Positions 1 to 4,629 of a stretch of 9,213 nucleotides of DNA are shown here, piece after piece (positions within the stretch are counted from its first letter, which is position 1; each line of letters opens with the position of its first letter). The notes beneath the pieces are model-generated. The model searched no databases. It worked only from the letters and a program-made list of their open reading frames with translations, and had not been told where the DNA came from. The position numbers were made by a program, and so were the translations under genes. Source of the DNA: an uncultured Selenomonadaceae bacterium (GTDB lineage Bacteria > Bacillota_C > Negativicutes > Selenomonadales > Selenomonadaceae); assembly GCA_946402475.1 (NCBI GenBank), contig CAMIWP010000023.1, forward strand, positions 1 through 9,213, in the 5' to 3' direction.

Positions 1-843
1 GTCTTCGAGTGGATCCCCCTCAATGGCGTGGATCGCTATGAGGTGGAGCTCATGGTTCACCCGCCCAAGGCGGAAAACAATGCACAGCCCACGGAAGATC
101 GCGCTTGGCATCAAACGGTCACCAACGCCTCCGCCTGCTACGACGAATATCCCCGTCCCTATGCCGGGGAATACTATTGGCGGGTTCGGGGCGTAGACAG
201 CAATGGGAAAACCATCGGAAGCTATTCCGATTCCGAAGAATTCACCGTGAAGGAGCACAAAGACCGCATCCTTGCCGCTGTGTTCGGAGACAGCATCACC
301 CATGGAGGCGGCGCTGTGTCCTATTCCCCCGCCTCCCTGGAGTACAGCTACAACACGTATTTGGACTTCCCCACCGTCAATCTCGGCCGGAGCGGCGACA
401 CCTCCCGCACATCCCTGGAGAGGCTGGAGCAGGACGTGCTCCCCTTCCGCCCCAAGAACCTTCTGATCCTCACGGGCACCAACAGTCTGCGAACAACGGA
501 AATATCCGCAGAGGATGTCATCGCGGACATCCGCGCCATGCGGGACATTTGCAACCGAAACGACATCCGCCCGATCTTCCTCACCCTTATGCCCATCAAC
601 CCCCAAAACATCGCCTTTGTCTTTCAGGCGGAGACAGATCCCCACTGGCATCAAAAGATGGAAAAAATCAACGGATACATCCGGCAGCAGTCCTACTTCA
701 TCGACCTCGAATCCTATTTCTACGACAGGACGCACACCGTCATGGACTACAGTTTCTCCGTCGACGGGCTTCATCCCGACATTCGCGGCAAAATGCTCAT
801 GGCGGAGATCGTCAACCTTCACAAGGATCTTTTAAGAGAGTGA
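1..843 (+). CDS. Fn3-like domain + SGNH/GDSL hydrolase (5' end missing)
   Basis: The frame is open from base 1 (reads VFEWIPLNGVDRYEVEL), so the gene starts upstream; the GTG at 28 is internal. 280 residues are visible. Residues 1 to about 85 look like a fibronectin-III/Ig-like beta-sandwich (F-W-P near the start, YYWRVRGVDSNG, then SDSEEFTV). Residues from about 90 form an SGNH hydrolase: GDSITHGG (block I, nucleophile Ser98), NLGRSGDTS (block II Gly), GTNSL (block III Asn161) and DGLHPD (block V Asp255 and His258). All four blocks are present, so it is probably active, most likely as an esterase or deacylase on an O-acyl group. The substrate cannot be told from sequence. An Fn3-type domain in front usually means an extracytoplasmic carbohydrate- or envelope-directed enzyme, but the signal peptide would be outside the window. 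Its stop directly abuts the stop of the convergent deacetylase gene. Confidence 0.88.
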   Translation, partial: VFEWIPLNGVDRYEVELMVHPPKAENNAQPTEDRAWHQTVTNASACYDEYPRPYAGEYYWRVRGVDSNGKTIGSYSDSEEFTVKEHKDRILAAVFGDSITHGGGAVSYSPASLEYSYNTYLDFPTVNLGRSGDTSRTSLERLEQDVLPFRPKNLLILTGTNSLRTTEISAEDVIADIRAMRDICNRNDIRPIFLTLMPINPQNIAFVFQAETDPHWHQKMEKINGYIRQQSYFIDLESYFYDRTHTVMDYSFSVDGLHPDIRGKMLMAEIVNLHKDLLRE

Positions 844-857
844 TCAGCTCTTGATCC
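825..857. terminator. Inverted repeat across two facing stop codons, possible weak bidirectional terminator
   Basis: GGATC (825-829) and AAGAG (834-838) are mirrored by CTCTT (848-852) and GATCC (853-857). The four T bases at 830-833 would bulge, and the loop is 839-847. The loop contains TGATCA, which is the TGA stop of the SGNH gene joined to the reversed TGA stop of the deacetylase gene. There is no proper T-tract on either side, so termination activity is inference. No other hairpin was seen at this convergent junction. Confidence 0.3.
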
Positions 858-1674
858 ATCCGAAGCTCTCGAAGATGGGCGTGTAATGGATGCGCTCCAA
901 AAAGGACTTGTAGGTATCCTCCGTGTGAAAGATGGGCACCCTCTCCAAAGCGTAGATATTGCTCGCCTTGTCCACATTCCCGTACTTGATGGTGAAGGCT
1001 GCCTTGTAACCGGCATCCTTCACCATCTGCGCTATGTGGAGATTATAGGTTCCCGTGGGATAGGCGATGAAGTCCACGGGACTTCCCATTTCCTCTTGGA
1101 TCTTCCTTCTGGACTCCACCAGTTCTGCCCGAAGCTGCTCATCCGACAGATCCGTCATGGATTTGTGGTCTACGGTGTGGGACTGGATGCTTATGCCATG
1201 CTCGGCCATTTCCCTTGCCTGTTCCCAGGTGAAATAATGATCCATCTTTCCCACGAAACTCGATATGACAAAGATCGTGGCCTTGAAACCGTATTTCCTG
1301 AGAATGGGATACGCGTTCTCGTAATTGTCCAGATATCCGTCATCGAAGGTGATCAGCACGGGATTTTCCGGCAACTGATGATTTCCCGACAAGCTCTCGT
1401 AGAGTTCCTCCGGTGTGATGGTATGGTAATTGTTCTCCTTGAGATACCTCATCTGGTCATCGAAATCCTTCGGAAGCACCGAAAGGGAAATGTCCATGTC
1501 GTCAATCTTGTGATAGTTCAGCACCATCACCTTTGTCCCGTTCTCACTGTCAGCCACCATGCGGGCCTTCATGATGCGCGGGCTCGCCACCAAAAGGGGA
1601 ATCAGCAAAAGCACGACCAGCAGCGCCATGCCCTTTCGCTTGCGGGATTCCGATGTATTTCTCTGCAAACGCAT
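844..1674 (-). CDS. Membrane-anchored polysaccharide deacetylase (NodB/CE4 family)
   Basis: 276 residues. A basic N-terminus (RKRK at 11-14) is followed by a hydrophobic segment at about 15-31 and no clear cleavage site, so this is probably a signal anchor with the enzyme outside the membrane. The NodB domain covers about 48-270. TFDDGY at 109-114 supplies the catalytic base Asp111 and metal ligand Asp112. SHTVDH at 165-170 supplies metal ligands His166 and His170. AYPTGTYN at 204-211 matches the substrate-groove motif. The early NYHKID (53-58) and the MRYLKENNYHTIT stretch resemble the IcaB/PgaB-type subgroup. CE4 enzymes remove N- or O-acetyl groups from polysaccharides such as peptidoglycan, poly-GlcNAc or chitin oligomers; which one applies here is unknown. 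The ATG at 1674 has GGAGG (1688-1684) nine bases upstream. It is the last gene of a minus-strand operon, 18 bp after the Lgt-like gene. Confidence 0.92.
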   Translation of the reverse strand: MRLQRNTSESRKRKGMALLVVLLLIPLLVASPRIMKARMVADSENGTKVMVLNYHKIDDMDISLSVLPKDFDDQMRYLKENNYHTITPEELYESLSGNHQLPENPVLITFDDGYLDNYENAYPILRKYGFKATIFVISSFVGKMDHYFTWEQAREMAEHGISIQSHTVDHKSMTDLSDEQLRAELVESRRKIQEEMGSPVDFIAYPTGTYNLHIAQMVKDAGYKAAFTIKYGNVDKASNIYALERVPIFHTEDTYKSFLERIHYTPIFESFGWIKS

Positions 1675-1692
1675 AAGGGAAAACCTCCAAAC

Positions 1693-2481
1693 TCATCCAT
1701 AGAACAGGGGATCCCCCTGACGGGATCGCCAGGCAAAAAGCCCCAGGCAAAGAAAGGCGGTTCCTCCAAAGAGCAAACGTCCCGAGGAAAGCACGTCCTC
1801 CGATGGGGAAAAGAACCCGCAAAGGAAGTGAACGAGCGCAAAAGACCCTATCCCCAGGAGGGCAATGCACCCGTGCTGCCATGGGGACCTGCGCTGCCTC
1901 TGCCAAAGCACCGTCAGGCTCACCGACAAAAAAACCGCGAATTGCAGTACGACTCGGGCCACTGCCGCAGACGGAGATTCCCCCGCCCACATAGGCTGAA
2001 AGTAGAACTCCACATATTTCGCCAAAGGCTGCTCCCTCATCACTCCCTCCAGCTGAGGAATGCCGTGCCATTGAAGGGCGAGGATGCCCATTTCGTAGAC
2101 CGCTGCGACAAGGAGCAGAGAAGGAGCCAGAATATCCAGCCAGCGCCAGACATCAAAACCGTGGATCTGACTGTAGGCTGAGAGTGTGAAGAAAAAAACC
2201 GCCAGCCCGCCCCCGGTGGATATGCCCCCCTGCCAGATGCAGAGGACGGAAAGGGGCGCCATGCCGTACTCGCTCCAATGGGTCAGCACGTAGACCGCAC
2301 GGCCCCCAGCAATGGACAGTGGGAGTCCCCACAGGAGCATTTCCTCCACCCTGTAAAACTCCTCCCCCTGCAAGCGGGCATTCCCCCATGCCGCAAAAAT
2401 CCCCGACAATACCGCGGCCAAGAGGATGAGCCCATAGGCGTATAGAAAGATTCCGCCGACTTCAAGGGCAAAGAACTCCAT
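1693..2481 (-). CDS. Prolipoprotein diacylglyceryl transferase (Lgt)-family membrane protein, catalytically degenerate
   Basis: 262 residues and polytopic, with hydrophobic segments at about 10-30, 48-67, 78-101, 113-136, 170-193, 206-225 and 233-250. The Lgt family adds diacylglycerol from phosphatidylglycerol to the lipobox cysteine of prolipoproteins. The Lgt frame is recognisable in YAYGL (14-18), GGRAVYVLTHWSEY (59-72), WQGGIS (83-88) and LDILAPSL (116-123). By hand alignment to E. coli Lgt, key residues are replaced: His103 of the HGG motif becomes Gly90, Arg143 and Asn146 of GRxGNF become Glu130 and Ile133, and Arg239 and Glu243 become His218 and Gly222. Tyr26 is kept as Tyr16. It is therefore probably a paralogue without canonical transferase activity. 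The start is the ATG at 2481, with AGGAGG (2493-2488) six bases upstream; an in-frame TTG one codon earlier sits too close to that site. It lies 24 bp after the SIMPL gene. Confidence 0.72.
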   Translation of the reverse strand: MEFFALEVGGIFLYAYGLILLAAVLSGIFAAWGNARLQGEEFYRVEEMLLWGLPLSIAGGRAVYVLTHWSEYGMAPLSVLCIWQGGISTGGGLAVFFFTLSAYSQIHGFDVWRWLDILAPSLLLVAAVYEMGILALQWHGIPQLEGVMREQPLAKYVEFYFQPMWAGESPSAAVARVVLQFAVFLSVSLTVLWQRQRRSPWQHGCIALLGIGSFALVHFLCGFFSPSEDVLSSGRLLFGGTAFLCLGLFAWRSRQGDPLFYG

Positions 2482-2487
2482 CAAACC

Positions 2488-2493
2488 CCTCCT
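2488..2493 (-). promoter_or_regulatory. Ribosome binding site AGGAGG that fixes the Lgt-like start
   Basis: A full AGGAGG lies six bases before the ATG at 2481 but only three bases before the alternative TTG at 2484. This favours the ATG. Confidence 0.75.
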
Positions 2494-2505
2494 GCGCGCA
2501 TGACA

Positions 2506-3216
2506 TTAATCTTCAAGCATATAGTCGATCTGAACCGTGGCGGAAAGAGATACCGTGCCGTCCTCGATGGGCGTATCAAATCCTCCGTTGGCCTTGGCGG
2601 CGAGTTCATAGCGGCGGGCATGGATGCCGCCGGCGCTCTCGGACACGCTCTTGATTCCAATGATGCGCTTGCCGAGACTGGCAGCGATGATATCCGCCTT
2701 GTCCCGAGCATCGAGGACAGCGGCGCGGAGCGCCTCCTTTCTGAGCCGTCTGGTGTCCCGAACGTCGAAGACGAGGGAGGAAACCTGATTGGCCCCTTGG
2801 TGCAAGGCGGTGTCGATGGCCTTGCCCACCAGCCGGATGTCCTCCAAATGGACGACGATGCTGTTGACGGCTTCGTAGCCGTCGATCTCCGTTTCCCTCC
2901 CGGCAATGCTCCGATAGGTCGGATGGAAATTGTAGTTTCTGGTCTGGATGTCCTTCTCCGCAATCCCGAGATCGCGGAGAGCCTGCTGGATGCGGGCGGC
3001 ACGGGCAGCATTCTCCCCCTGGGCTTCCTGCGCATCAGCGGCGCGGGTCTTGACTCCGATGGTGACGGCTGCCCGATCGGGCGCCGCCTCTGCGCTGCCC
3101 TGGCCGGAAACGGAGAGAACCGTCGGCTCCGCGCATCGGGCCGAGGACTGCGGGAAACAGCAAAGGGCACAGAAAAGCAGGACGGGAAGGGCGTATCTTT
3201 GCATCCGGTGCATCAT
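2506..3216 (-). CDS. Secreted SIMPL-domain (DUF541) protein
   Basis: 236 residues. An N-terminal signal peptide has a hydrophobic core at about 8-22 and a likely signal peptidase I site after ARCA (26-29). The rest is one SIMPL/DUF541 domain: LSVSGQGSAEAAPDRAAVTIGV at the start, the ALRDLGIAEKDIQTRNYNFHPTY segment (79-101), IDGYEAVNSIVV (111-122), and the ALRAAVLDARDKADIIAASLG helix (162-182). Members of this family (BP26, YggE, SIMPL) are periplasmic or surface proteins, some of which form ring-shaped oligomers; YggE has been linked to oxidative stress, but no biochemical activity is settled. Two ATGs stand in tandem; the outer one at 3216 is chosen because AGGGGG lies nine bases upstream. 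It is the first gene of the minus-strand operon with the Lgt-like and deacetylase genes, and is divergent from the DUF1858 gene across 161 bp. Confidence 0.9.
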   Translation of the reverse strand: MMHRMQRYALPVLLFCALCCFPQSSARCAEPTVLSVSGQGSAEAAPDRAAVTIGVKTRAADAQEAQGENAARAARIQQALRDLGIAEKDIQTRNYNFHPTYRSIAGRETEIDGYEAVNSIVVHLEDIRLVGKAIDTALHQGANQVSSLVFDVRDTRRLRKEALRAAVLDARDKADIIAASLGKRIIGIKSVSESAGGIHARRYELAAKANGGFDTPIEDGTVSLSATVQIDYMLED

Positions 3217-3279
3217 AGAACGAATCCCCCTTTCAGAAACATATTACCCTCATTTTTTTCAAAAAACTACCCCTGCGGA

Positions 3280-3308
3280 ATGAAAATCGAAAAAAATTAT
3301 GATATAAT
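3280..3308 (+). promoter_or_regulatory. Sigma-A-type promoter of the DUF1858 gene
   Basis: A perfect -10 box TATAAT (3303-3308) has ATGAAA (3280-3285, 4/6 to TTGACA) exactly 17 bases upstream, within an A/T-rich stretch. The predicted start is near 3315, leaving a leader of about 63 bases before the GTG at 3378. Confidence 0.7.
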
Positions 3309-3323
3309 GATGTGGCTTAGCAA
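3296..3323 (-). promoter_or_regulatory. Possible promoter of the SIMPL-Lgt-like-deacetylase operon
   Basis: On the minus strand TTGCTA (3323-3318) and CATAAT (3301-3296) are 16 bases apart, giving 4/6 and 5/6 matches to the sigma-A boxes and a start near 3289. It would overlap the plus-strand promoter of the DUF1858 gene. This is the best candidate seen, but it is not strong. Confidence 0.3.
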
Positions 3324-3357
3324 GATATCAGCCCTTGTTCACAAGATCGGCTTGTGA
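3319..3357 (+). promoter_or_regulatory. Structured leader with alternative hairpins before the DUF1858 gene
   Basis: The most stable element is TCACAAG (3339-3345), loop ATCGG, CTTGTGA (3351-3357), a perfect 7-bp stem ending five bases before the Shine-Dalgarno. AGCAAG (3319-3324) can pair with CTTGTT (3334-3339), and CTTG (3334-3337) can instead pair with CAAG (3342-3345). The segments alternate CAAG/CTTG/CAAG/CTTG, so some pairings exclude others. A regulatory role is inference. No known riboswitch class was recognised. Confidence 0.4.
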
Positions 3358-3377
3358 GGGGCAAAGGAGGTTTTATC

Positions 3378-3575
3378 GTGGCAATCACAAAAGACATGAG
3401 CATCCTTGAGGTGGTGCAGAAGTATCCCGACACCGTTTCCGTATTCGCCAATGCCGGCATGGGCTGCATCGGCTGCGCCGCTTCCCATTTCGAGAATATT
3501 GAGCAGGGAGCTTTGGCTCACGGCATCGACATCGATGCCCTGATCGACGGGCTCAACGATGCCATCAAGCACTGA
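3378..3575 (+). CDS. DUF1858 / hybrid-cluster-protein-associated redox disulfide domain protein
   Basis: 65 residues, a single small domain. It starts at GTG 3378, seven bases after a strong AAAGGAGG (3363-3370); an upstream in-frame GTG at 3354 lies inside the leader hairpin and lacks a ribosome site. The sequence matches the DUF1858/TIGR03980 family: ITKDMSILEVVQKYP (3-17), then the FANAGMGCIGCAASHFE core (23-39) with CxxC cysteines 30 and 33, then the ENIEQGALAHGID helix (39-51). Related domains occur at the N-terminus of ScdA/RIC-type iron-sulfur repair proteins and in small proteins encoded near hybrid cluster proteins. Thiol redox chemistry or metal handling is inferred from the CxxC; no partner gene is nearby. 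It has its own promoter and a strong terminator, so it is a single-gene transcript. It is probably cytoplasmic, with no signal peptide or membrane segment. Confidence 0.88.
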   Translation: MAITKDMSILEVVQKYPDTVSVFANAGMGCIGCAASHFENIEQGALAHGIDIDALIDGLNDAIKH

Positions 3576-3594
3576 TCCGTCAACGGCAAGATTT

Positions 3595-3637
3595 AGGGCT
3601 GCTCCGCGATGACCACGCGGGGCAGCCCTCTTTTTTT
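3595..3637 (+). terminator. Strong intrinsic terminator after the DUF1858 gene
   Basis: A 14-bp stem pairs 3595-3608 with 3616-3629 (AGGGCTGCTCCGCG against CGCGGGGCAGCCCT, with one G-U pair). The loop is ATGACCA, followed by one C and seven T bases (3631-3637). It starts 20 bases after the stop. On the minus strand the same hairpin is followed by AAATCTTG rather than a T-run, so it would serve the convergent binding-protein gene only poorly. Confidence 0.93.
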
Positions 3638-3652
3638 CCGGTAGTGTACCTC

Positions 3653-4612
3653 CTACTCTGTAACGTATTTCTTATGCGTTTGGATATACTCCTTGATAGC
3701 GTCGACATTTTCCTTTGTATATGTGATGGTAGGAATGACCATGCTGCTTTCAACGGCTTCGCCCTTTGCAGCCTTTACGGCGGTTGTCACTGCCTGATAA
3801 CCCATCTGATATGGCTGTTGGGTGGTAATGGCAATGAGATTTACCTTTGTGTCCAGCATCTCGGCAGCCAGAGAAAGGCTCATGTCGGTTCCCGCAACAA
3901 TGATATCCGAACGATTCAGCTTTTTCAGGACATCCACCGTGGCATTTGTGGTCATCTGGTTCCAACACCAGATGAAATCAATATCCGGATACTCCGTCAG
4001 GAGTTTCTCCACCGTCACGCTGGTCTGTTCATGCAAATTGCCCTTCGCTTCGACAACCACCTCCATGATCCCGCTGTCCACGAGGGGCCGGACGGAATTG
4101 CGGAAGCCGTTGCATCGTTCCACGCCGACAGAAAAGGAATTATCTATGATAAAAGCCGCTTTTAGCTTCTGAATGCCTTTTTCCTTGACGTACTCCCTCA
4201 GATAATCCCCCGTGGCAGACCCGAGAACGGTAGAATCCACGACGATCTGCGATGTCGGGGACGGTTTCACCACGGAGTTCCATGTGACCACAGGGATTCC
4301 GAGTTTCATCGCTTCCTGGAGAGCCGCGCCGCTTTCTTCCATCGAAAGGGGACAGATGACGATGGCCATCGCCTTATTCTTGATCTGTTCGCTGATCAGC
4401 TCCTTTTCCACAAGGACATCATAGCGGGAGTCCGATTCGGCCAGGTTGACGCCCTGATCCTCCGCAGCGGCCCTCATCCCCGCCGTGGCCTCCACAAACC
4501 ACTCATTCGTCGCCTCGAAAATAACACTTCCTACCGTCGGCTTTTCATCCTTTCCACAGGCCGAGACAAGGAACATCAGAAGCACAGCAGCAATCGCAAG
4601 CAACTTTCTCAT
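3653..4612 (-). CDS. Sugar-binding-type periplasmic binding lipoprotein (Peripla_BP_4 / RbsB-like), orphan
   Basis: 319 residues. The signal peptide MRKLLAIAAVLLMFL ends in lipobox VSAC, with lipidated Cys19 followed by Gly-Lys. The mature part has the type I binding-protein fold. Lobe 1 includes VGSVIFEATNEWFVEATAGM (27-46), EQIKNKAMAIVICPLS (75-90) and the LGIPVVTWNS strand (104-113). The second lobe includes KAAFIIDNSFSVG (151-163), GIMEVVVEAKGN (181-192), DIDFIWCWNQMTTNATVDVLKK and DIIVAGTDMS (236-245). Such proteins bind sugars or related small molecules outside the membrane, usually for an ABC transporter or a sensor. No permease or ATPase gene is present here. The gene lies 17 bp after the diguanylate cyclase gene, so a sensing role is inferred. 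The ATG at 4612 has AGGGGG seven bases upstream and begins a proper signal peptide; an upstream TTG at 4639 would overlap the cyclase gene. Confidence 0.87.
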   Translation of the reverse strand: MRKLLAIAAVLLMFLVSACGKDEKPTVGSVIFEATNEWFVEATAGMRAAAEDQGVNLAESDSRYDVLVEKELISEQIKNKAMAIVICPLSMEESGAALQEAMKLGIPVVTWNSVVKPSPTSQIVVDSTVLGSATGDYLREYVKEKGIQKLKAAFIIDNSFSVGVERCNGFRNSVRPLVDSGIMEVVVEAKGNLHEQTSVTVEKLLTEYPDIDFIWCWNQMTTNATVDVLKKLNRSDIIVAGTDMSLSLAAEMLDTKVNLIAITTQQPYQMGYQAVTTAVKAAKGEAVESSMVIPTITYTKENVDAIKEYIQTHKKYVTE

Positions 4613-4629
4613 GGAAATTCCCCCTGGAT

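Noticed and set aside
886..2181. Long plus-strand open frame (431 codons) across the deacetylase and Lgt-like genes
   Set aside because: It is antisense to two genes with clear family motifs and good ribosome sites, spans their junction, and its translation is His/Pro/Arg-rich with no recognisable domain.
2500..3357. Plus-strand open frame (285 codons) over the SIMPL gene
   Set aside because: It is antisense to a protein with a signal peptide and a SIMPL domain. No family resemblance was seen, and its end runs into the DUF1858 promoter and leader.
3354..3377. Upstream GTG start for the DUF1858 protein
   Set aside because: It lies inside the leader hairpin with no ribosome site, while the GTG at 3378 follows AAAGGAGG by seven bases and begins the family's normal N-terminus.
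3595..3637. Terminator hairpin as a strong bidirectional terminator
   Set aside because: The stem is symmetric, but the minus-strand side is followed by AAATCTTGCC rather than a T-run, so only plus-strand activity is well supported.
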